Source: CAWJHE01 sp964614855 (GTDB lineage: Bacteria > Chloroflexota > Anaerolineae > Anaerolineales > UBA4823). From it: a DNA stretch of 5,092 nucleotides. Shown here piece after piece: positions 1 through 5,092 of this stretch. The stretch covers positions 1 through 5,092 of the forward strand of contig CAZTMX010000214.1 of assembly GCA_964614855.1 (NCBI GenBank). Reading direction: 5' to 3'. The notes beneath the pieces were generated by a model. The model had not been told where the DNA came from. It did no database searches and saw only the letters and a program-made list of their open reading frames with translations. A program made the position numbers and the translations under genes. Each line of letters begins with the position of its first letter. Position 1 is the stretch's first letter.

Positions 1-286
1 CCACCACACCGGCTAATGCCTGGGTAAGCGTCTGCATTCCGTAGCATATTCCCAGGATTGGCAGCCGGCTCTCAAAAACATACGGCGGGATAGACGGCGC
101 TCCGTGATCGTAGACAGAAGCTGGACCACCCGATAATATGACCCCCTTTGGCTGCACGGAGAGCGCTTTTTCTGCAGAAGTATCCCAGGGAAGCAGCTCG
201 CAATACACGTTGAGCTCGCGTACCCGGCGTGCGATCAATTGCGAATATTGGCTTCCGAAATCAAGGATAAGTATGGTGTCTGGCAT
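1..286 (-). CDS. guaA: GMP synthase (glutamine-hydrolysing), N-terminal part only
   Basis: GuaA converts XMP to GMP in the cytoplasm, using ATP and ammonia released from glutamine, as the last step of guanine nucleotide synthesis. Only the first 95 residues are in the window; the gene continues beyond the left edge (family proteins are about 510-530 residues). What is present is the start of the class I glutamine amidotransferase domain: LDFGSQYSQLIARRVRE at about residues 8-24, the oxyanion-region motif GVILSGGPASVYD at 48-60, and the nucleophile elbow PILGICYGMQ at 76-85, with Cys81 as the predicted catalytic cysteine. The ATG at 286 places LDFGSQ a few residues from the N terminus, as is usual for the family. 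A weak purine-rich GAGGA lies at the end of xpt, about 11 bases upstream. The gene starts 7 bases after the xpt stop codon, so the two are almost certainly cotranscribed. No frameshift or stop is seen in the visible part. The short matches to other class I amidotransferases (TrpG, CarA, PurQ) are weaker than the match to GuaA. Confidence 0.96.
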   Translation of the reverse strand, partial: MPDTILILDFGSQYSQLIARRVRELNVYCELLPWDTSAEKALSVQPKGVILSGGPASVYDHGAPSIPPYVFESRLPILGICYGMQTLTQALAGVV

Positions 287-293
287 GGGCTGG

Positions 294-866
294 TTATTCC
301 TCGAAAATGATCTGGTCATTCTCCATCGATTTGATGATCGCCAGCGACTCGATGGGTACATTGAGCGGCGCAAGGGCTGCCCTGCCGCCTTCGAAGCTTT
401 TTTCGACCACCGTACCGATGCCTACCAGGATCGCGCCAGCGGTGTGCGCCAGCCTTGCTAACCCCTGGATGGTTGCGCCGGAAGCCAGGAAGTCGTCAAT
501 GATCAGCACACGCTCGCCGCCAGCCAGGTATTCAGGGGAGATGATCAGTTCCACCATCCGCCCCTTGGTATGCGAAGGGGATAAAGTAAGGAAAACCTGG
601 TCGGGCATGGTGATCGGTTTGTGTTTGCGGGCATATACCACAGGAAGATTGAGGTGCAACCCGGTTGTCAGAGCGGGGGCGATGCCGGAAATTTCGGCAG
701 TCAGAATTTTTGTTGCGCCTACGTCCTTGAAGCGCCGGGCGAATTCCATCCCGCATTCGTTCATCAACATGGGGTCTACCTGGTGGTTAATAAAACCATC
801 CACTTTCAAGATACCGCCGCCGAGGTTTTTCCCTTCACGGCGGATGCGCTCGATTAATTTTTGCAT
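294..866 (-). CDS. xpt: Xanthine phosphoribosyltransferase
   Basis: Xpt transfers the phosphoribosyl group of PRPP to xanthine, giving XMP and pyrophosphate; it is a cytoplasmic purine-salvage enzyme. The protein has 190 residues, close to the 194 of Bacillus subtilis Xpt, and aligns with that enzyme from memory along its length: LKVDGFINHQVDP (about residues 20-32), SGIAPALTTGL (60-70), VVYARKHKP (76-84) and the PRPP-binding loop VLIIDDFLASGAT (120-132), where the Asp pair and following small residues bind PRPP. GTVVEKSFEGGR (151-162) is also typical of Xpt rather than of adenine phosphoribosyltransferase or PyrE. The ATG at 866 has a good Shine-Dalgarno sequence (GGAGGG) with the core 5 bases upstream. 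It leads a probable operon with guaA, so XMP made here feeds directly into GMP synthesis. The gene is divergent from maf. No purine-riboswitch aptamer is evident in the 96-bp upstream gap, unlike in B. subtilis xpt. Confidence 0.95.
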   Translation of the reverse strand: MQKLIERIRREGKNLGGGILKVDGFINHQVDPMLMNECGMEFARRFKDVGATKILTAEISGIAPALTTGLHLNLPVVYARKHKPITMPDQVFLTLSPSHTKGRMVELIISPEYLAGGERVLIIDDFLASGATIQGLARLAHTAGAILVGIGTVVEKSFEGGRAALAPLNVPIESLAIIKSMENDQIIFEE

Positions 867-870
867 TTTT

Positions 871-876
871 CCCTCC
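871..876 (-). promoter_or_regulatory. Shine-Dalgarno sequence of xpt
   Basis: On the minus strand GGAGGG precedes the xpt ATG, with 5 bases between GGAGG and the start codon. This is the strongest ribosome binding site in the window and fixes the xpt start at 866. It contrasts with maf and the penicillin-binding protein gene, which lack one. Confidence 0.85.
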
Positions 877-943
877 GAGAGTTTATTACGATTGATTTTA
901 CATCGCCGGGCAGGTTAGAGCCAGGGTAAAAGGCATTCAGATT

Positions 944-961
944 GTGTTAAAATTTATACAC
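944..961. promoter_or_regulatory. Imperfect palindrome over the maf -10 region, possible operator
   Basis: The 18-bp stretch reads GTGT, two bases, AAATTT, two bases, ACAC in the twofold frame: 14 of 18 positions are symmetric. It covers the candidate maf -10 element and ends one base before the maf ATG. In the divergent xpt-maf gap such a site could be bound by a dimeric repressor. No regulator family is recognised, and AT-rich palindromes of this quality arise by chance. Confidence 0.25.
945..953 (+). promoter_or_regulatory. Candidate extended -10 promoter of maf
   Basis: TGTTAAAAT fits an extended -10 element (TGn followed by TAAAAT, one mismatch to TATAAT). No good -35 hexamer is seen 16-18 bp upstream, which extended -10 promoters often tolerate. 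Transcription would begin about 7 bases downstream, around 960-961, only two or three bases before the maf ATG at 963, implying a leaderless mRNA. There is no Shine-Dalgarno sequence in the bases before the ATG. The element is AT-rich by chance in part, so this is a moderate call. Confidence 0.45.
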
Positions 962-962
962 C

Positions 963-1712
963 ATGATCATCCTGGCCTCAAATTCACCCCGCCGGAAACA
1001 ATTGTTAGCGCTCGGTGGCTGGTCGTTCCAGGTGAACCCTGTGCATATTGATGAAAGTCTGCTGCCCGGGGAGCAACCGGAAAATTATGTACTCAGGTTG
1101 TGTGTGGAGAAGGCAAAGACCGCATGGCAGTCATCGAACCAGGCATTTTCGCATGAGGATGTGATCCTGGCTGCCGATACCGCAGTAGCTATCCGCCTGT
1201 CTGAAAGAGATGAGCCAGGAGAACATCAAATCCTGGGGAAACCTACCGATGGGGCTGAGGCTGAACGCATTTTACGAATGCTGCGTGGGAGAACCCACCA
1301 GGTGTACACCGGCATGGCAGCCCTGCGCGTTGGAGACGGCAAAACCCTGACGGATGTGGTCGTAACCGATGTGTGTATGCGTGCGTATACTGATTTAGAG
1401 CTGCAGGCGTATATCGACAGCGGCGACCCGTTTGATAAGGCGGGTGCATACGCAATCCAACACACCGGGTTCCACCCGGTACAAGAATTGCATGGTTGTT
1501 ATGCAAACGTAATGGGGCTGCCGGTCTGCCGGCTGGCAGGCTTGTTGGAGAATTTTAATTTACCCACCAGGACAGGGTTGGTAGAAGCCTGCCAGCAGGC
1601 ACTGAATACACCCTGCCCGATATTCGGCGAATCAAGATTCGGCGAATCAAGAACCGGCGAAACCAGATTCGGCGAAACAATAACCGGCGAAACAATAACC
1701 GGCGAAACATAG
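963..1712 (+). CDS. maf: Maf family nucleotide pyrophosphatase (YhdE-type) with a repeat tail
   Basis: Maf proteins hydrolyse non-canonical or excess nucleoside triphosphates to monophosphates plus pyrophosphate in the cytoplasm; family members have been tied to septum inhibition in Bacillus. Motifs seen: LASNSPRR at residues 4-11 (substrate-binding loop), LAADTAV at 69-75 with Asp72 as likely catalytic/metal residue, GKPTD at 92-96, VYTGMA at 114-119, DPFDKAGAYAIQ at 155-166 and GCYANVMGLPV at 178-188. The DKAGAYxIQ form is that of the dTTP/UTP-cleaving YhdE group, not the m7GTP-cleaving YceF group. The ATG at 963 puts the SPRR loop at the usual distance from the N terminus. Two oddities: an acidic insert at about residues 78-90 between ADT and GKP, and a length of 249 against roughly 190-210 for the family. 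The excess is mostly a C-terminal tail whose residues 221-249 are a five-residue tandem repeat (FGESR, TGETR, FGETI, TGETI). The catalytic core looks intact. The next gene begins 32 bases after the stop. Confidence 0.93.
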   Translation: MIILASNSPRRKQLLALGGWSFQVNPVHIDESLLPGEQPENYVLRLCVEKAKTAWQSSNQAFSHEDVILAADTAVAIRLSERDEPGEHQILGKPTDGAEAERILRMLRGRTHQVYTGMAALRVGDGKTLTDVVVTDVCMRAYTDLELQAYIDSGDPFDKAGAYAIQHTGFHPVQELHGCYANVMGLPVCRLAGLLENFNLPTRTGLVEACQQALNTPCPIFGESRFGESRTGETRFGETITGETITGET

Positions 1713-1741
1713 TTCGAAGAATCAAGATTTAGTTAAATTAG
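1622..1741 (+). repeat. 15-bp tandem repeat at the 3' end of maf, decaying into the intergenic gap
   Basis: Eight consecutive 15-bp units are seen. Units 1 and 2 (1622-1636, 1637-1651) are identical, ATTCGGCGAATCAAG. Units 3-6 (1652-1711) differ at a few positions, with a second version beginning AACCGGCGAAAC in units 3, 5 and 6. Units 7 (1712-1726) and 8 (1727-1741) are increasingly degenerate. Because 15 is a multiple of 3, the array keeps frame and encodes five-residue units with an invariant Gly-Glu. The maf TAG stop (1710-1712) falls at the junction of units 6 and 7. The core holds an inverted repeat (ATTCG, G, CGAAT), best in unit 2 as GATTCG, G, CGAATC at 1636-1648. It looks like a minisatellite that expanded inside the gene; it is not a CRISPR array, having no spacers. 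Confidence 0.9.
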
Positions 1742-1744
1742 ATC

Positions 1745-3979
1745 ATGAAAAACTCGATCAATATGGCTGAAAAATTTCTTTCAATTGTCTCCGTTTTGGT
1801 ATTGGCTGTATCCAGCGCCTCCTGTTCGCTAAATCCATTGCTGCCTGCGGCAAGCCCCTCCACGCAAGAATCTCCACTACTGCCAACCGAAACCTACCCC
1901 GTGGATGTTCCAGATGCCAGGGGTGTGGTGGTGGAATACCTGGATGCCTGGCAGGCGGAGGATTATGCCAGGATGTATTCCTTGCTTACCTCTCTCAGCC
2001 AGGCTGGGCGCAGCGAAGCCGAGTTCATCGCACATTACCAGGGTGTGGCAATTGAAGCCGCCCTGCAAGGGATTGATTATGAGGTGATGTCGCTGCTGGT
2101 CAACCCTGAAAGCGCCCAGGCGCGCTACCGGGTGACTTTACACTCCATATTGGTGGGAGATATCACCCGAGAAACTATGATGAACTTGGGCCTGGAGGCA
2201 GGCCAGTGGCGTGTCCAGTGGGATGACACTTTGATTATGCCTGAACTGGAAGGCGGCAATTACCTGTTAATGGACCGTAATGGATACACACCCGCCAGGG
2301 CGAATATCTATGACCGCAGTGGTCTGGCGCTAGTCGCGCAGGCGGATGCAGTTGCCCTGGGTTTGTATTCGGCACAGGTAGATCCGGCGCAAATTTATGA
2401 TTTGTTTCTCCAGCTTTCAGAGCTGACCGGGAAAAGCATCGAGACAATCCAGGCAATTTACGAGAGCGTCCCGGCAGGCGCAAATTGGTATTTACCCATT
2501 GGCGAGATATCCGCGGACCATCTTGCTCCACGGTATGAGCAGCTTGCCACCTTCAAGGGATTGGAAATCCGCCCTTACAAATCGCGTTATTATTTTGAGG
2601 GCGGTATCGCCCCGCATGTGTTGGGCTATGTCAGCGCCATCCAACCAGAGGAAGTGGATGAGTTTAAACGAAAAGGTTACTCCCAAGACGAACGGGTGGG
2701 ACGTAGCGGGCTGGAGGCTTGGGGTGAGAGCTACCTGGCTGGAAAGCGCGGGGGAGCGTTGTATGTGATGAACGCCCAGGGCCAGCCGGTAACTCGCCTG
2801 GTGGAGGCGGCGCCGCAACCCTCCCAGGCGATCTATACCACCCTGGACCGGGGCTTTCAAAGCGCTGTTCAGGAAGCACTGGGCTCCTTCCCCGGGGCGG
2901 TGGTAGTGTTGGAACGTGATACCGGCAGGGTGCTGGCGATGGCTTCTGCGCCGGGGTTTGATCCAAACGCTTTTGAGCCGATCAATTACAACAGCAGCTC
3001 TATGATAGAGAGTATCACTTCAAACCCACAGCAGCCGCTGCTCAACCGCGCAACCCAGGGTCAATATCCGCTTGGTTCTGTATTCAAAATAATCACCATG
3101 GCCGCAGGGTTGGACAGCCAGCGTTTTTCCGTGGATTCCACTTACCAGTGCGGCTATTTCTTTGAAGAACTGCCGGGGGTAAAGCTGAACGACTGGACGT
3201 ATGATTATTACCTGCAAGACAAGACAACCATCCCCAGCGGATTGCTGACCCTTTCGCAGGGCCTGATGCGCTCCTGCAACCCGTGGTTCTGGCATATCGG
3301 TCTGGATTTGTTCAACCAGGGGCTCACCACAGCTGTGTCCGAAATGGCGCGCGGCTTTGGGTTGGGAAAAGCGACCGGGATCCTGGGGCTGGAAGAAGCT
3401 GCGGGCTCACTGCCCGATCCTAAAACGACAATTGATGCCGTGAACATGGCCATCGGCCAGGGTGATGTTTTGGTGACCCCGCTGCAGGTGGCGCGTTTTG
3501 TGGCAGCCATTGGCAACGGCGGCACCCTTTACCAACCGTTTGTGGTGAACCAAATCGCTGCCAGCGTTGGCGAACCCACAGAAGAGTTCTCACCCCAGGA
3601 AACCGGGAAACTGCCCTTGACGGCTGAACAGATCCAGCAACTTCATGAAGCCCTGGTGGGTGTGATCCGGAATGAGAAACCGCGCGGCACAGCCTGGCAC
3701 CGCTTTACCGGGCTGGAGATACCCGTGGCGGGGAAGACAGGTACTGCGCAAACCAGCATCGATAGACCGCATGCCTGGTTTGCCGGGTATACCTTTGCTG
3801 AGCGAGAGGATAAACCGGATATCGCCATTGCCGTGGTGGTTGAACATATCGGCGAGGGCTCGGATTACGCCGCCCCGATCTTTCGCCGGGTGGTAGAGTT
3901 GTATTTTAGCGGACAACCCCAAAAGTTGTACTGGTGGGAATCGTCTTTCAATGTTCTGGCTACTCCAACGCCCGAATAG
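1745..3979 (+). CDS. PBP2a-like class B penicillin-binding protein (transpeptidase), probable lipoprotein
   Basis: A peptidoglycan D,D-transpeptidase that cross-links stem peptides on the outer face of the membrane and is the target class of beta-lactams. The 744 residues show a hydrophobic N-terminal segment (about 11-24) ending at Cys27 (SSASC), a non-canonical but plausible lipobox, then a Ser/Pro/Thr-rich linker (28-55). An NTF2-like MecA_N domain follows (about 57-168; GQWRVQWDD at 153-161 matches the GMWKLDWDH stretch of staphylococcal PBP2a), then the dimerisation domain (about 182-350; ANIYDRSG, HVLGYVSAI) and the transpeptidase domain (about 383-722). The three active-site motifs are intact: SVFK with nucleophile Ser445 and Lys448, SCN at 510-512, and KTGT at 664-667. 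There is no transglycosylase domain, so it is class B. No Shine-Dalgarno sequence precedes the ATG at 1745; Met7 (1763) is an alternative start that would also leave a signal segment. It lies 32 bases after maf and may be cotranscribed with it. The architecture recalls PBP2a/MecA, but beta-lactam resistance cannot be inferred from this. Confidence 0.93.
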   Translation: MKNSINMAEKFLSIVSVLVLAVSSASCSLNPLLPAASPSTQESPLLPTETYPVDVPDARGVVVEYLDAWQAEDYARMYSLLTSLSQAGRSEAEFIAHYQGVAIEAALQGIDYEVMSLLVNPESAQARYRVTLHSILVGDITRETMMNLGLEAGQWRVQWDDTLIMPELEGGNYLLMDRNGYTPARANIYDRSGLALVAQADAVALGLYSAQVDPAQIYDLFLQLSELTGKSIETIQAIYESVPAGANWYLPIGEISADHLAPRYEQLATFKGLEIRPYKSRYYFEGGIAPHVLGYVSAIQPEEVDEFKRKGYSQDERVGRSGLEAWGESYLAGKRGGALYVMNAQGQPVTRLVEAAPQPSQAIYTTLDRGFQSAVQEALGSFPGAVVVLERDTGRVLAMASAPGFDPNAFEPINYNSSSMIESITSNPQQPLLNRATQGQYPLGSVFKIITMAAGLDSQRFSVDSTYQCGYFFEELPGVKLNDWTYDYYLQDKTTIPSGLLTLSQGLMRSCNPWFWHIGLDLFNQGLTTAVSEMARGFGLGKATGILGLEEAAGSLPDPKTTIDAVNMAIGQGDVLVTPLQVARFVAAIGNGGTLYQPFVVNQIAASVGEPTEEFSPQETGKLPLTAEQIQQLHEALVGVIRNEKPRGTAWHRFTGLEIPVAGKTGTAQTSIDRPHAWFAGYTFAEREDKPDIAIAVVVEHIGEGSDYAAPIFRRVVELYFSGQPQKLYWWESSFNVLATPTPE

Positions 3980-4118
3980 CCGTAGGATGAGTGAAACCGG
4001 CTTGAATTTTATTTGGCATATGCCCATTGAATGAGTCTAGCGCATTTGCCAGCCAGGGAAAACGATCCATGCAATCACGCATCAAAAAGAGAGATAGGAA
4101 AATGGAAAGCGTCTGTAT

Positions 4119-5021
4119 ATGCGAGGGTTGATCATCCGTTCACAATCCGGTTTCTTTACCGTTAAGACCGATTGTGGGTTGTATACCTGTGAACTGCGGG
4201 GGAAGCTAAAACACGGGCGAAAGCCGGTTGACCTGGCAGCAGTGGGTGACCGGGTTGAGATCACCCTGCTGCATAAAAATCATGGGGTGATTGAAGCAAT
4301 TGAACCCAGAGAACGCATGTTCACGCGTATGGCGCCAAACCCGCACGGCGTGTACCAGCAGATCCTGATTGCCAACCCGGATCAGGTCGTGTTGGTTTTC
4401 GCCTGTACAGAACCTGAACCCAAAACAGGGATGCTGGACCGGTTCCTGGTAATCACAGAAAAGCAGCAGGTCCCGGTTTTGATCGTGGCAAACAAGGTTG
4501 ACTTACTTGGGGTGGAAGAGGCGGAAAATATCTTCGGTGTGTACCAGAGCTTGGGGTATCCGGTACTGTATACCTCGGCATTCACCAACCTGGGTGTGCA
4601 GGAGTTGAAAGCATCGCTAGAGAATAAGATATCCTTGTTCACAGGGCCTTCTGGCGTGGGAAAATCCAGCTTGCTTAACGCGCTGCAGCCAGGGCTCGGT
4701 TTGGCGGTAAGGCGGATCAGCCAGGCGACAAGCAAAGGCAGGCACACCACCGTGGTCAGGGAGATGTTCCCGCTCGAAAACGGCGGGTATGTGGCAGATA
4801 CCCCCGGACTAAAAGCCCTGGCTTTATGGGATATTGAGCCAGAAGAAATCGACGGCTATTTTCCCGAAATCCGCACTTTGGTATCCTCCTGCCAGTTTAA
4901 TGATTGCACACATCGCCATGAACCTGGCTGTGCTGTATTGCAGGCTGTGGAGCAAGGAAGAATTCACCCGGATCGTTACCAATCCTATCTGCGTATGCGT
5001 TACGGCGAAAATGGTGATTAA
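4119..5021 (+). CDS. rsgA: Ribosome small subunit-dependent GTPase A
   Basis: RsgA (YjeQ/YloQ) binds the 30S subunit late in assembly and uses GTP hydrolysis, stimulated by the 30S, to check and release maturation factors; it is cytoplasmic. The 300-residue protein is of normal length. Order of parts: N-terminal OB-fold (about 1-65; LIIRSQSGFFTV at 4-15), then a circularly permuted GTPase in which G4 NKVD (125-128) precedes G1 GPSGVGKSS (176-184), G2 GRHTT (207-211) and G3 DTPG (227-230). A zinc knuckle follows with Cys258, Cys263, His265 and Cys271, the C-x4-C-x-H-x5-C spacing of the family. This permuted order is diagnostic. The ATG at 4119 fits the family N terminus and has a weak GGAAAG 9 bases upstream; an in-frame TAG at 4095 limits any longer start. 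A 139-bp gap separates it from the penicillin-binding protein gene, so it may have its own promoter, though I could not pick a convincing one. No residue appears missing. Confidence 0.97.
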   Translation: MRGLIIRSQSGFFTVKTDCGLYTCELRGKLKHGRKPVDLAAVGDRVEITLLHKNHGVIEAIEPRERMFTRMAPNPHGVYQQILIANPDQVVLVFACTEPEPKTGMLDRFLVITEKQQVPVLIVANKVDLLGVEEAENIFGVYQSLGYPVLYTSAFTNLGVQELKASLENKISLFTGPSGVGKSSLLNALQPGLGLAVRRISQATSKGRHTTVVREMFPLENGGYVADTPGLKALALWDIEPEEIDGYFPEIRTLVSSCQFNDCTHRHEPGCAVLQAVEQGRIHPDRYQSYLRMRYGENGD

Positions 5022-5051
5022 GATAACAGCAAGGAGCGATAAAAGGCATAA

Positions 5052-5080
5052 TTGACAGGCACAGGATTAATACATATAAT
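5052..5080 (+). promoter_or_regulatory. Perfect consensus sigma-70 promoter reading out of the window
   Basis: TTGACA (5052-5057) and TATAAT (5075-5080) are separated by exactly 17 bp, matching the housekeeping promoter consensus at all 12 hexamer positions. Transcription would start near 5087, five or so bases from the window end, heading right. It lies 30 bases after the rsgA stop, and no terminator hairpin is seen between them. The target is outside the window and cannot be named. Such full-consensus promoters are often found before stable RNA or other highly expressed genes, but that is inference. Confidence 0.8.
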
Positions 5081-5092
5081 CTTTGTTGGAGC

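Noticed and set aside
307..918. Long plus-strand open frame (203 codons) opposite xpt
   Set aside because: It is antisense to xpt, whose protein matches a known family along its full length; the plus-strand product resembles nothing and has no ribosome binding site.
867..962. Purine riboswitch upstream of xpt
   Set aside because: The gap is 96 bp including the maf promoter; I see no three-way junction or the conserved aptamer loops and no terminator stem before the xpt Shine-Dalgarno.
1622..1741. CRISPR array or REP cluster
   Set aside because: The units are directly adjacent 15-mers without spacers, in frame with maf, and too short for CRISPR repeats; a coding minisatellite explains them.
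3978..4010. Possible terminator after the penicillin-binding protein gene: AGCCG pairing with CGGCT, followed by T-rich sequence
   Set aside because: Only five base pairs with a 15-base loop, and the T-run is interrupted. Too weak to call a terminator.
4015..4024. Perfect 10-bp palindrome GGCATATGCC in the gap before rsgA
   Set aside because: Symmetry does not extend further and it has no partner sites or clear promoter nearby; a 10-bp palindrome is expected by chance at this scale.
4031..4165. Small plus-strand open frame of 44 codons before and overlapping rsgA
   Set aside because: No Shine-Dalgarno sequence, no recognisable product, and it overlaps the N-terminal coding part of rsgA in another frame.
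5052..5092. Open frame from TTG at 5052 (hydrophobic residues GLIHIIFVG) as the start of a small membrane protein
   Set aside because: The AAGGAG at 5031-5036 is 15 bases away, too far for a normal start, and the same bases form a perfect promoter, which is the better explanation. It cannot be excluded without the downstream sequence.

Overview
The window is an ordinary-looking stretch of bacterial chromosome, about half G+C, with five protein-coding genes packed closely. It shows no RNA gene, mobile element, CRISPR array or tRNA that I could recognise. The gene content points to a bacterium with peptidoglycan: a Bacillus-type xanthine phosphoribosyltransferase, a PBP2a-like class B penicillin-binding protein that looks like a lipoprotein, and a YloQ/YjeQ-type RsgA. 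Chloroflexota (Anaerolineae-like) is my best guess, but this is an inference from general protein flavour and the window does not prove it.

Left, minus strand (1-866): xpt, followed 7 bases later by the start of guaA, which runs off the left edge with only its first 95 residues present. Together they form a two-step purine pathway: Xpt makes XMP from xanthine and PRPP, and GuaA aminates XMP to GMP. xpt has a clear Shine-Dalgarno sequence (GGAGGG). The intergenic region is too short to hold a typical purine riboswitch.

Centre, plus strand (963-3979): transcribed divergently from xpt is maf, a nucleotide pyrophosphatase of the YhdE type. It has no Shine-Dalgarno sequence and sits directly behind an extended -10 element, so its mRNA may be leaderless. 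Its 3' end is a 15-bp tandem repeat that adds six five-residue units to the protein (the last one cut short by the stop). Degraded copies of the repeat continue past the stop codon and fill nearly the whole gap to the next gene. That gene encodes a 744-residue penicillin-binding protein with a lipoprotein-like signal, an NTF2-like MecA_N domain, a dimerisation domain and an intact transpeptidase domain.

Right, plus strand (4119-5021): rsgA, a circularly permuted GTPase of 30S subunit maturation with all G motifs and the zinc-binding cluster. A 139-bp gap separates it from the penicillin-binding protein gene. Just after rsgA, at 5052-5080, lies a perfect consensus sigma-70 promoter (TTGACA, 17 bp, TATAAT) that fires out of the window towards an unseen gene.

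I see no sign of a wholly new multi-gene system. The most unusual items are the maf repeat tail with its decayed extension, the possibly leaderless maf promoter with an overlapping palindrome, and the perfect promoter at the right edge.
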